Below are positions 54,995 through 64,000 of a stretch of 64,000 nucleotides of DNA, in pieces. Below the pieces are notes generated by a model. That model ran no database searches and was not told where the DNA came from. It saw only the letters and a list, made by a program, of their open reading frames with translations. Numbering within the stretch: the first letter of the stretch is position 1; every line of letters begins with the position of its first letter. The position numbers and the translations under genes are program-made. The stretch is taken from positions 6,158,001-6,222,000 of the forward strand of contig NC_056416.1 of the NCBI RefSeq assembly GCF_905147365.1. The letters are read 5' to 3'. Origin of the DNA: Aricia agestis (lineage: Eukaryota > Arthropoda > Insecta > Lepidoptera > Lycaenidae).

Positions 54995-56147
54995 AGGGTT
55001 CCGTAGCCAAATGGCAAAAAACGGAACCCTTATAGATTCGTCATGTCTGTCTGTCTGTCTGTCCGTCCGTATGTCACAGCCACTTTTCTCCGAAACTATA
55101 AGAGCTATACTATTGAATCTTGGTAAGTAAATGTTGTCTGTGAACCGCATTAAGAGGATACACCAGGGGCGAGAGAAATTGAAAATAGGTATTTGAAAAT
55201 GTATTGCTGTCTCACCAATCTCAAGTCTCCCACCGCAGAGCGCGATAGAGACAACACGACAAAAGTTTTAATAAAAGAACAGAAAATCTTCGATTCGTTG
55301 TCCGCTGATTCCTTCTCCAAAACTTAACCGATTTAAGTACTTTTTTCATTAAGAACTAAAGCAAGGCTTGAGCTGTGTTCCTATGTTTTATTTTTTTTGT
55401 ATATTTTAGCCAGTTTTGTTTTCTGGGTGTTTGAACACAGAGGAAAATCTGGCCATTTTTTTGGGTTTTTGGACGTCCTTATCTTTTTTATAATAAAATT
55501 ATGAAAAAAAAAGAAAACATAGGGACATGCTAATAGTGGCCATAGATATTCAGGAAAAAACTAGTTATGAACTCTAGCGGCATTATCCTTATCCCTATAT
55601 ATCATAGGGAGGAAACAGGGGACAACGTTTGTATGGAAAATCAGTGGTGTGGACTCCTCTTAAGATTTTGATACAAAAATGGAAAAATTATTAAGTAAAA
55701 ATTTTAGGGGTCCCCATAGGTCCAACTGAAACAAAAAAAAATCATCCTACCTATGCGTGTGGGGTATCTATGGATAGGTCTTCAAAACTCATATTGAGGT
55801 TTCTCATATTATTTTTTTCTAACCTGAATAGTTTGTGAGAGAGACTATTCCAAAGTGGTAAAATGTGTGTCCCTCCCCCCCATTTTAATTTCTAAAGTAG
55901 GAGCATGATAGTTCTAAAAAAAATGTATGATGTACATTACTATAAAAACTATCAACGAAAATTTGTTTGAACGAGATCTAGCAAGTAGTTTTTTTTATAC
56001 GTCATAAATGGCAAACCTTAATTTAACTTTCATTAAATCAACTGAAATATAAAAATAAATCAAAAACCTTTTAATTTCATAGAAATAAACCTTATTGCTG
56101 CTGCGGAACCCTTCATGGGCGAGTCCAACTCGCACTTGGCCGGTTTT
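54995..56147. mobile_element. Interspersed repeat, same family ends as 7007-7942
   Basis: Starts AGGGTTCCGTAGCCAAATGG, with a (GTCT)n tract at 55045-55062. Ends GGCGAGTCCAACTCGCACTT then GGCCGGTTTT. The 1.1-kb interior is largely unrelated to the first copy and has no coding frame. Confidence 0.65.
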
Positions 56148-56380
56148 ATTTATAGCTATTGTGACGTACCGATGACAAGAAAAGTGCCCAATATCTAGGC
56201 AAACGTTTCTACTTTAATTTCTACAGCTCAATACGGCACTTTTAGGCATTAAGGCATTTTTAAAATTCCGATTGACGTCCGATTCCGATAGCAGACTAAA
56301 GAACAGACTTTCGGAAGACGAGCATTGCTCGTCGTTTGGGAGCGCGACATGGCACGCGAAGTACATACTCATGATAATAT

Positions 56381-56965
56381 TGTCACGGACATATAGTGCC
56401 ATCTAGCGTCAAACCAGCGAAACTTATCGAGGGAACACTGACAACATAAATCCCCTACTCAATACTAGATGGCATGAGGTGCGCAAGTACATACTCGAAC
56501 CTTCTAGAAAAGTCCAACATTTGTTTACGTGTTTACCGGTTTATTTTGTTTACGTGTTTGCGTGTTTACGTGTTTAGTTGTTTATGTTTATTGTGGTACA
56601 TGCTCGAGCCTCCTAGAAAGTTCCCACACTTGTTTACGTGTATCGGAAACTTTCTGGAATTCGTCTCGCCATATAAAAAGCCGCAGGCAGACGGCGCGGC
56701 AGTTCAGTTCGTTTCGAGCGATCATCAAGGCGATTTCGGAGTGACAACAAGTGATCAATAGTGAGTGAACCAGTGAAACCTTCGACTTGGCTACGACCTA
56801 GGACAGTGATAGTGCTTAGTGATTGGATCTAGTGATTAGTGTTTGGACTTAGTGCTAAGTGTTGTGACCTAGTGTGTGCTTGTGTGACCTAGACTTAGTG
56901 AATAAAGTCTTCAAGAGAGTCAGCAGGTCTTTCTCTCCAAATCCTTCGAACCCTAGCACGTAACA
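56381..56965 (+). mobile_element. Solo LTR of the Ty3/gypsy element
   Basis: Begins TGTCACG and ends CGTAACA, with a 4-bp duplication ATAT on both sides (56377-56380, 56966-56969). It shares with the 58479 LTR the segment GGTGCGCAAGTACATACTCG, the CATATAAAAAGCCGCAGGC promoter, repeated TTAGTG units and AATAAAGTCTTCAAGAGAG. It carries about 65 extra bases near the left end. No internal region adjoins it, so recombination between LTRs removed the body. Confidence 0.9.
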
Positions 56966-57508
56966 ATATTATGTATATTATGTCTGTGGGCTTAAAGGAT
57001 TAATACGAAAAGTATGGACATCCCTGGTGTACCTAGTATATTCGCTCTGATTTTATTATTATAGTGATTTTAGAACTTTCTTTTCTGATAATATTATAAA
57101 AACTATAGAAGATAATATAGTACTTAAACATAAGAAATCCTTAAGTATGAGATCATAAAATTGTCACAAAAAATAATCAAATTCTGATAAAAAAAAAATG
57201 AGAAAAACAAAAAGTGAACCAAGCACATAATAAGTTCCAGCGTATTATCTAGAACTAATCCCTAGAAAACTAGAAAGGTCGCAATGTATTTGACGATGGT
57301 TGGGCGAAACGTGCGCATTCAGAGGAATAGGGGTCAAGTAACCTCTAATAAACCCCGACCTCTTTCGACAAATACCTTTTATCCAACCCCTTATAAATCT
57401 ACCTAATACCTGCCTAGTTTGATTTTACGAAAACGTTATCAATTGGTTTGGAGTTGGACACATTGGCGTGATTTCAGGTATTACTTGAAGTTGCAAAATG
57501 TGTCGTCA

Positions 57509-57740
57509 GTGCCGGTTTTAGTATTACCAGCGCCCTGGGCGAGATTTCTTGGCGCCCAGGGTGCTGATAGTGCAAAAAAATATTCCCTGCCTTCGGCGCC
57601 CTGGTCGGAAGCCTAGCGTCGATCCCCCTTAACGCCGCTACAGAGCGTTGTCCCACGTGTTCAAGGCTTTTTCCTGTCATGCGTGTCATCGCACGCGCAC
57701 GGATGGTCCGCAAGAAAGTGGCCCGCATCCACTGACATAG
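57509..57740. mobile_element. hAT-like fragment
   Basis: Starts CAGTGCCGGTTTTAGTATTA and contains GCGCCCTGGGCGAGATT and an inverse GGCGCCCAGGGTGCTG, typical of a CAGTGCCGG-type hAT left end. The right end was not identified. Confidence 0.4.
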
Positions 57741-57890
57741 TATGTACTACGTACTAGACTCGACAACGCAACGCAATGCTTGGTCACATTCAACGTAATC
57801 TATATAGCAGCAGTGCACTTAGTCGCCCGCGAGCGCTTCTGTGCGCCAAACGTACCACAATCAAAAACGAAACCAAAAAAAGTCGCAAAA

Positions 57891-57967
57891 ATGCCTAGTT
57901 GTGGGTTAAGATACTGCAAAAATGATTCCAGTAACACTTCCAAATGCAACGGAATAACATTTCATCG
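57891..57967 (+). CDS. First exon of a THAP-domain gene, 3'-partial
   Basis: The ATG opens MPSCGLRYCKNDSSNTSKCN GITFH in one run of 25 codons, ending in phase 2 at a donor (CG|GTATTAG, 57968). MPxC...C with FHR is the beginning of the THAP zinc finger (C2CH), a DNA-binding module of host regulators and P-element-type transposases. The remaining His, Cys and AVPTIF parts must lie on later exons. None is found before the LTR retrotransposon at 58479, which therefore probably sits in its first intron. Upstream, TATATAGCAGCAGTGCACTT and a CpG-rich stretch at 57799-57850 could be a promoter. Host gene or transposon copy cannot be decided here. Confidence 0.6.
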
Positions 57968-58478
57968 GTATTAGCATTCTTATTTAATTATTTTCAATTA
58001 AAATACGAACATTCAATTACTAGGCGAAGACGCGCGCCATTTTGCATTGTCATAGAGTAGTAGATTCAGAGTGTAATGTAGGCAGAATACAAATCTATGA
58101 TAAGACGACGATGAATGAAGTACTTACTCACGTAGACGAGTTTGTATTTTGGTAATATGTATTTAAAATATTACGTACATTATACATGCGTACATTATAA
58201 TAATTTTATTATGGTACATATTTGAAAATATATAAGTAATTTAAATAAGCTATTGTGGACTATGGATCCATATTAATTATAAATTTTATAAAAAAGTGAA
58301 TTTTTATTCATATTTTATCCACTTACTGAAATGGATTCTGCATTCATTCGAGTGTAGGCACTAAACTTTGCACTTCTGCGGTACTGATCTATAGCAATCA
58401 CCGCCCCGCCTCCCTCCCTGCTCATGCCTCAAGTGCGACATGTTTTTTTACCGACTTCCAAAAAGGAGGAGGTTATAC

Positions 58479-59035
58479 TGTTACGGTACATGGTATACGG
58501 ACACGTGGTGCGCAAGTACATACTCGAACCTTCTAAAAAGGTCCAATGTTTGTTTACGTGTTTACCCTTTATTTGTTAGCGTGTTTGAATTTAGACCTTA
58601 TGACTGAGTCCATAAGGTCTAAATTAAATTCAACTTACTGCACTTATCGCAAGGACGGCAGTTTTATTGTGGCACATGCCCGAGCCTCCTAGAAATTTCC
58701 CACGGTTGTTTACTTGTTTACGTGAATCGGGAAATTTCTGGAATTCGTCTCGCCATATAAAAAGAGCCGCAGGCAGGCCCGGCAGGTCAGTTCGATCTGA
58801 GCGATCTTCGGGGCGATTTCGGAGTGAACACAAGTGATCAATAGTGAGTGAACCAGTGAAACCTGCGACTTGGCTACGACCTAGGACAGTGATAGTGCTT
58901 AGTGATTGGACCTAGTGATTTGTGTTTGGACTTAGTGTTAAGTGTTGTGACCTAGTGTTTAGTGCAGTGTTAATAAAGTCTTCAAGAGAGTCACCAGGTC
59001 TTTCTCTCCAAATCCTCGAACCCTAGCACGTAACA
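58479..59035 (+). repeat. 5' LTR of the Ty3/gypsy retrotransposon
   Basis: 557 bases with 7-bp inverted ends TGTTACG/CGTAACA. U3 has a TATA box (TATAAAAAG, 58756-58764). An initiator-like TCAGT lies 31 bases on (58787-58791). AATAAA is at 58972-58977. The R/U5 part carries eight or so TAGTG repeats. The 3' LTR is beyond the window. Confidence 0.9.
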
Positions 59036-59037
59036 AC

Positions 59038-59055
59038 TGGTGTCAGAAGTGGGAT
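59038..59055 (+). other. Primer binding site, tRNA-Leu type
   Basis: TGGTGTCAGAAGTGGGAT begins two bases after the LTR. It is complementary to a tRNA 3' end of the tRNA-Leu type (…CACTCCTGACACCA), with one apparent mismatch. Assignment to Leu is from general knowledge of tRNA ends. Confidence 0.7.
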
Positions 59056-59061
59056 TTGGAG

Positions 59062-60609
59062 ATGCCATTGACTCCGAGAGAGGACTTCAAGGGGAGTGTC
59101 AGGACAAGGGCGCAGCGAGCTGCTGCCACTGACTCCGAGAGAGGAGTTGCGGAGGCCACACCCACTGGGGACCAAGCTCCGCCCACTGAGGGACAGGCCC
59201 CACCCACAGGCCCCGCCCACATGGCTCCGCCCACTGGCCACGCCCACCAGGCGCCGCCCACTTTGGCTGAAGCCACGCCCACTGGCTCCGCCCACCGGGA
59301 CACGCCCACTGGTCACGCCCCTCAGGCTCCGCCCACTTTGGACATGGCCACGCCCACTGGCTCCGCCCACCAGGCCACGCCCACTAGCTCCGCCCACCGA
59401 GCTCCGTCTGCTCAACCCCTGCCTACTGGCTCCAGCCACCATGCATCGCCCGTAGTTTCTACGGCCCCTCAAATGGCCCTTCAATTGGAAAGCATAATTG
59501 AATTAATTCAGGCTTTGCAGGAGTCTCAAAAAGCTGAAAGTCAGGCGTTGAAAGATTCTCAAAGGGCAATGATGGAGGCACAAGACCGCAGGTTCGGCGC
59601 TTTACAAGAGTCACAAGAACGCAAGCTCGGTGCTGAAATCAGAGCGATTCGAGAATCACAAGAGCAACAAAAAGACCTCCAAGAAAAAGCGCTTGGAGCT
59701 ATAAAGGATGTCAGTGACACGGTGTTTAAGCTTCGAAAAGATGTAGACGTAATGGACGAACGAGTTACGGGGTTAGGAGTGGATATGGAAAATGTGAAAA
59801 CCGGCCTCACAGAATTACAGAAGTGGAAAGTGCGCGTGGAAACCACAGGAATCGCGACGCCTAGTGGAACTTCCGTAGTGGTACAAGGACCAAGAGTTAA
59901 AGTGCCACCATACGACGGTACTACTTCTTGGAACGCTTATCGTCAGCAATTCCAGACGGTTGCTTCTGCCAACGGATGGAATGATGAACAATGCCTGACC
60001 GCTCTCACAGTTGCGCTCAGAGGGCAAGCTTTGTCGGTCCTAGAAGCGCATACAGGAAATGGGTTTAAAGACCTGATGGAGGCACTTGAATCCAGATACG
60101 GGGAGCGACACCTGGAGCACGTGTTCCGTGCCCAACTGCGTGACAGAGTCCAACGCCCAGGAGAAGGACTACAACAATGGGCGTTGGAAATAGAAAAACT
60201 GGTCAAGAAGGCACACCCAGGAGCCGATTCCAAGATGATCGACACGAACATTGTGCAAGCATTTGTCGACGGAATCAGGGACCTAGAGGTCAGAGCTGCA
60301 GTGAGGCTACGTCACCACACCTCGCTTAAGGAAGCATTGGCGCATGCTTTAGAGGTCGAGGCTGTTCGGCGTGACATACGGCAGACATATAAGATCCGCG
60401 AAGTCTCTGAGGAAGTCAAGGAGGTTAAGGCTCCTACGAAGAGAAGTTCTGGAGCCATGTGCTACAAGTGCGGCGAGAGGGGCCATCTTCAGCTTAACTG
60501 CCCGCAGAAAGAGACCCAGATGGCAAGAATGAAAAGGCTCGAGGAACAAATGGAGGAGCTGAAGAAGCAAGGGGCTTCATCCCCTGCCCGGGAGCAGGGA
60601 AACGAATAA
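59062..60609 (+). CDS. gag: Gag of the Ty3/gypsy retrotransposon
   Basis: A 515-residue structural protein that forms the particle. ATG 59062 is the first in frame after the primer binding site. Residues about 25-140 are Pro/Ala/Thr-rich tandem repeats of the APPTG type, coded by a degenerate CCCACTGGCTCCGCCCA-like minisatellite. Residues about 145-255 form a Gln/Glu/Lys-rich coiled coil with ESQ repeats. A retrotransposon capsid domain follows (about 280-440, WNAYRQQFQTVASANGW). Then comes one CCHC zinc knuckle (CYKCGERGHLQLNCP). The frame ends in TAA after a -1 slippery site. Confidence 0.93.
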   Translation: MPLTPREDFKGSVRTRAQRAAATDSERGVAEATPTGDQAPPTEGQAPPTGPAHMAPPTGHAHQAPPTLAEATPTGSAHRDTPTGHAPQAPPTLDMATPTGSAHQATPTSSAHRAPSAQPLPTGSSHHASPVVSTAPQMALQLESIIELIQALQESQKAESQALKDSQRAMMEAQDRRFGALQESQERKLGAEIRAIRESQEQQKDLQEKALGAIKDVSDTVFKLRKDVDVMDERVTGLGVDMENVKTGLTELQKWKVRVETTGIATPSGTSVVVQGPRVKVPPYDGTTSWNAYRQQFQTVASANGWNDEQCLTALTVALRGQALSVLEAHTGNGFKDLMEALESRYGERHLEHVFRAQLRDRVQRPGEGLQQWALEIEKLVKKAHPGADSKMIDTNIVQAFVDGIRDLEVRAAVRLRHHTSLKEALAHALEVEAVRRDIRQTYKIREVSEEVKEVKAPTKRSSGAMCYKCGERGHLQLNCPQKETQMARMKRLEEQMEELKKQGASSPAREQGNE

Positions 60610-60655
60610 AAGCCAGGACTAAGGGGCGAGTGCTGGCTGACACGGAGGAAGCCCC
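60597..60655 (+). promoter_or_regulatory. -1 ribosomal frameshift signal between gag and pol
   Basis: The heptamer G GGA AAC (60597-60603) sits in the gag frame two codons before its stop and matches the X XXY YYZ rule. A slip of one base places ribosomes exactly in the pol frame at 60603. Seven bases later, AGCCAG (60611-60616) can pair with CTGGCT (60633-60638). Within the loop, GGGGC (60623-60627) can pair with GCCCC (60651-60655), together an H-type pseudoknot. The pairing was done by eye. Confidence 0.85.
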
Positions 60656-63600
60656 AATAACGGTTGTCTCCCAAGCAAGCAGCGGGAATAGTCTGGTGAT
60701 TCAGGGGACTATTAACGGGACGGATTGCAAAATGACTCTAGACACAGGAGCCTCTAGAACAATAGTGAACCCAAATTTGATAAAAGCCGCAAGGAGGCAC
60801 AAGAGGAGAATTAACTGTCGGCTTCTTACCGCCTCCGGTCAGCCAATACCCGTCCTGGGAGAAATGTCAGTTACGATGAATGTGGGGGAGTTCTCATACC
60901 CTCATGACGTTATCGTGGCTGAGATTATGGATGATTGCATCTTGGGTTTGGATTTCATGAAGAAGCACAACTGCAGAATTAATGTCGCCGACGGAGTGTT
61001 CAAGTGTGGCGAAGAAGAAATTTTCATCCTTGGAGGCGCCTGCGGGAAAGTTGAATGTGTAAAGAAAGTCATAATACCTGGACGTGCGGAAGCTCGGGTG
61101 CTGGTGAAACTACCGCCAGCTGGAAAGAAGAAGTCAAACAGATGCGTGTTAATCGAAGACACACCTACCAAGACATCAGCGCAAAAATTGATGACGGCAA
61201 GAACCCTTGTTAGTGGAAGCAGTAACGCTGTGGTCAGAGTTTTGAATCTTGGTGATCGCGAGATCTGCTTGAACAAAGGTGACGTCATTGGAAAGTGCGA
61301 GGAAGTTGTCTGGATGAAAAAGTGTAATTCGATCACAGGCTCAGACGCAGCAAACACCAGCAACTATGGAATAGTGACTGAGCTACTCGATGACTGCAAG
61401 AGTAATCTGACTTATTCGCAGGGCATGAAAGCTAAGAAGTTTTTACAACGCCACGCGAATATCTTCTCCAGTCAGGAAGGCGACCTTGGAAGAACGTCGA
61501 TGGTTCAGCACAGGATAGATACCGGAAGCGAGAACCCAATTCGTCAACGAGCAAGACGGATACCCATTGCAAAGGAAAAAGAAGTTGAAGGCCTTTTGGA
61601 GGACATGAGAAGGAATAAGATAATTGAACCGTCTGCAAGTCCGTGGTGCTCACCGGTTGTATTAGTGAAGAAGAAAGATGGCAGCACAAGATTTTGTGTG
61701 GACTACAGACGTCTCAATGATGTCACTAAGAAGGACAGCTATCCATTACCTCGAATCGACGACACTCTGGATACCTTGAGTGGCATGAAATGGTTCTCGA
61801 CCCTGGACCTGAAATCTGGATACTGGCAGGTGGAAATTCATCCAAAAGACAAGGAGAAGACAGCGTTCTCCACCGGTAAAGGTCTATGGCAGTTTAACGT
61901 CATGCCCTTTGGATTGTGCAACGCACCTGCCACATTTGAGCGACTCATGGAGTGTGTACTGGCAGGCTTAGTTGGAGAGGCTTGCTTAGTCTATTTGGAC
62001 GACGTCATCATTGTTGGCCGCGACTTCGAGGACCATTTGCGAAACTTAGAACGAGTTTTCGCCAAAATAGAGGGGGCCAAGTTAAAGTTGAATCCGAAAA
62101 AGTGTCGTTTATTCAGGAGTAAGGTGAACTATCTCGGCCATGTTATCTCCAGTGATGGAATTCAGACGGACCCAGAGAAACTAGAAGCAGTCCAAAATTG
62201 GCCAACCCCTAAGAACAAAACCGAAGTGCGGGCATTTCTCGGCCTATGCTCCTACTACAGGCGTTTTGTTAAGGGATTCTCAGAGATAGCCAAGCCATTA
62301 CATCGGCTGACAGAAGATAAACGACAGTTTATTTGGGACGAGACTTCCGAAGATTCTTTTCAGAAACTAAAGAAACATCTGTGTGAAACACCAATCCTGG
62401 GGTATCCACAACCTGAAGGTCAGTTTATAGTCGACACGGACGCAAGCAACACGGCCATTGGAGGGGTGTTATCTCAAAAACAGGGTGAAAGAGAAGTTGT
62501 AATTGCATATTTCAGCAAATCTTTATCTAAGCCAGAGAGAAACTACTGTGTGACAAGAAGAGAACTCTTGGCTGTCGTAAAGACGCTACAACATTTCAGC
62601 AAGTATCTCATCGGCAGACAGTTTCTACTGCGAACTGATCACGCAGCCTTGAAGTGGCTACTACAATTCAAGAACCCAGAAGGCCAAGTAGCTCGATGGA
62701 TAGAACAACTCCAGGAGTATGACTTCAAGACGGAACACCGCAGCGGAAAGTCGCATGGGAATGCCGACGCACTCTCACGAAGGCCGTGTTCAGAAGACTG
62801 CAGACATTGTGTTAAGCAGGAATCTAATGAAGTAACATTAAAGTTAACGAAAACAAGTCCTTTGGGTCCATGGGAGAATGATGGTATGAGAGAGGCTCAA
62901 GAAAGAGATGACGACCTTCGACACATCATCACATGGAAGAAACGGGATGACGTAAAGCCAATCTGGAGTGAGGTTGCACCCACTGGCGCTGTCACTAAGG
63001 CGTACTGGGCGCAATGGGACAGTCTGATTCTTCAAAACGGAATACTTTACCGGAAATGGGAGAAGACCAACGGCAGAGAGTTCCATCTTCAGATAGTTGT
63101 CCCAAGAACGAGAGTACCGGATGTTCTCCGTGAAATGCATGATGGCGTATCAGGAGGTCATCTAGGAGTAAAGAGGACGTTAACGAAAGTGCGAGAACGA
63201 TTCTACTGGTTGCATTGTCGAGACGATGTACAGGATTGGTGCCGCAAATGCACTACTTGCGCTGCAGTGAAGGGACCACAGACAAGGAGCCGTGGGAGCC
63301 TGCGCTTGTATAACGTTGGCGCACCGTGGGAACGAATAGCAGTTGACGTAGCTGGGCCATTTCCTGTAACGGAATCAGGAAACAAGTATTTCATGGTTGT
63401 CATGGATTACTTCACCAAATGGCCCGAAGTGTTCGCCATACCAAACCAGGAAGCTACAACAGTTGCTTCTAAGCTAGTCGAAGAAGTAATATCTCGCTTT
63501 GGTGTGCCTCTAGAAATCCATTCCGATCAGGGCAGGAATTTCGAATCGCAGGTCTTCCAGGAAGTGTGCAGAATTTTGGGAATGCATAAAACGAGGACCA

Positions 63601-63758
63601 CCGCGTACCATCCACAGTCTGATGGAATGGTTGAGAGATTTAACCAAACCCTTGAGAGGCATTTGGCGAAATTGGTAGATGACAAACAAAAGGACTGGGA
63701 CAAGTATATATACCGCTCTTCCTTCTGTCGTACCGTACCGCCGAGCATGAGAGCATAA
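60603..63758 (+). CDS. pol: Pol of the Ty3/gypsy retrotransposon, frame broken near its end
   Basis: Open in the -1 frame from 60603 with no ATG of its own, so it is made as a Gag-Pol fusion. In order it holds an aspartic protease (LDTGASRTIV, about residue 45), reverse transcriptase (KKDGSTRFCVDYRRLN, YLDDVII), RNase H (DTDASNTAIGG) and integrase. The integrase has an HHCC zinc site (HDGVSGGHLGVKRTL ... CRKCTTC) and the catalytic D, D and E (AVDVAGPFP, HSDQGRNF, DGMVERFNQ). Near 63707-63713, in a short TA repeat, the frame shifts by two bases and runs into TAA at 63756-63758. Homologous coding sequence continues in another frame to the window edge. The catalytic core is complete but the integrase C-terminus is separated, so this copy is probably inactive. 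The 3' end and any env gene are outside the window. Confidence 0.93.
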   Translation, partial: RIKARTKGRVLADTEEAPITVVSQASSGNSLVIQGTINGTDCKMTLDTGASRTIVNPNLIKAARRHKRRINCRLLTASGQPIPVLGEMSVTMNVGEFSYPHDVIVAEIMDDCILGLDFMKKHNCRINVADGVFKCGEEEIFILGGACGKVECVKKVIIPGRAEARVLVKLPPAGKKKSNRCVLIEDTPTKTSAQKLMTARTLVSGSSNAVVRVLNLGDREICLNKGDVIGKCEEVVWMKKCNSITGSDAANTSNYGIVTELLDDCKSNLTYSQGMKAKKFLQRHANIFSSQEGDLGRTSMVQHRIDTGSENPIRQRARRIPIAKEKEVEGLLEDMRRNKIIEPSASPWCSPVVLVKKKDGSTRFCVDYRRLNDVTKKDSYPLPRIDDTLDTLSGMKWFSTLDLKSGYWQVEIHPKDKEKTAFSTGKGLWQFNVMPFGLCNAPATFERLMECVLAGLVGEACLVYLDDVIIVGRDFEDHLRNLERVFAKIEGAKLKLNPKKCRLFRSKVNYLGHVISSDGIQTDPEKLEAVQNWPTPKNKTEVRAFLGLCSYYRRFVKGFSEIAKPLHRLTEDKRQFIWDETSEDSFQKLKKHLCETPILGYPQPEGQFIVDTDASNTAIGGVLSQKQGEREVVIAYFSKSLSKPERNYCVTRRELLAVVKTLQHFSKYLIGRQFLLRTDHAALKWLLQFKNPEGQVARWIEQLQEYDFKTEHRSGKSHGNADALSRRPCSEDCRHCVKQESNEVTLKLTKTSPLGPWENDGMREAQERDDDLRHIITWKKRDDVKPIWSEVAPTGAVTKAYWAQWDSLILQNGILYRKWEKTNGREFHLQIVVPRTRVPDVLREMHDGVSGGHLGVKRTLTKVRERFYWLHCRDDVQDWCRKCTTCAAVKGPQTRSRGSLRLYNVGAPWERIAVDVAGPFPVTESGNKYFMVVMDYFTKWPEVFAIPNQEATTVASKLVEEVISRFGVPLEIHSDQGRNFESQVFQEVCRILGMHKTRTTAYHPQSDGMVERFNQTLERHLAKLVDDKQKDWDKYIYRSSFCRTVPPSMRA

Positions 63759-64000
63759 AAGCTACCCCGGCGTATGTCAATTACGGTAGAGAACTACGAG
63801 TACCAGTAGACCTTTTGACAGGAGGATCACCGGAAGAACCAAAGACCGTACCAGATTATGTCTGCGATTTAAGAGAAAAGATGCGTTATATACACGCCAT
63901 GGTTCGGGAAAATGGGTTACAGTCAAGTGAGAACATGAAGATCAGATACGACCGGAAATCGAATACAAGCGGCTTCGAAGAAGGGTCACTGGTGTGGCTG
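63759..64000 (+). pseudogene. pol: Out-of-frame remainder of the integrase C-terminal region
   Basis: After the break the sequence keeps a pol-like frame with typical integrase C-terminal content (a VNYGREL-type segment, then a Lys/Arg-rich stretch and GSLVWL at the edge). It is open to the last base. Confidence 0.8.

Noticed and set aside
59023..59484. Minus-strand Gly/Ser/Arg-rich frames opposite gag
   Set aside because: They are the antisense of the proline-repeat minisatellite in gag.

Overview
The window is eukaryotic and very probably lepidopteran (moth or butterfly). The inference rests on short GT-AG introns, AT-rich intergenic DNA, arthropod gene complements, and dense families of Helitrons, RTE-type LINEs, a tRNA-derived SINE and MITEs of the kinds that litter moth genomes. 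No prokaryotic, CRISPR or rRNA sequence is present.

Layout. 1-20.8 kb is gene-poor and is a graveyard of mobile elements. A nearly intact RTE retrotransposon (about 11.6-14.8 kb) sits inside a Helitron, with an 11-bp target duplication. A Helitron sits inside a MITE at 15.4-15.9 kb. One short unassigned candidate exon is at 17.3 kb. 20.8-35.3 kb holds the 3' part of the SARM1/Ect4 gene (+ strand): ARM, two SAM and TIR NADase domains on nine constitutive or alternative exons. It has a likely internal promoter with its own first exon near 29.2 kb and two alternative C-terminal exons. 35.3-39.5 kb is another repeat block with a hAT-type element carrying an 8-bp target duplication and a 5'-truncated RTE copy.

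39.7-53.2 kb is a compact housekeeping cluster: DPH4/DNAJC24 (-) head-to-head with the spliceosomal cyclophilin PPIH (+), then mitochondrial COQ10 (-), which is convergent with PPIH and divergent from the rRNA cytosine methyltransferase NOP2 (+). They share a neighbourhood but no pathway: diphthamide synthesis, U4/U6 snRNP assembly, ubiquinone handling and 60S ribosome biogenesis.

53.2-64 kb is again mobile DNA: MITEs, a Helitron, a solo LTR, the first exon of a THAP-domain gene, and the 5' LTR, primer binding site, gag and pol of a Ty3/gypsy retrotransposon that runs off the right edge. Its gag-pol junction carries a textbook -1 frameshift heptamer followed by a predicted H-type pseudoknot. 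Its pol reading frame is broken late in the integrase by an apparent TA dinucleotide expansion.

The most interesting signals are the frameshift site, the two-way C-terminal choice and internal promoter of SARM1, a His in place of an expected NAD-contacting Arg in the SARM1 ARM domain, a Helitron lying exactly at the junction of a local tandem duplication, and a cluster of eight copies of a TGATTCCCT-type motif between COQ10 and NOP2. I see no clearly new multi-gene system.
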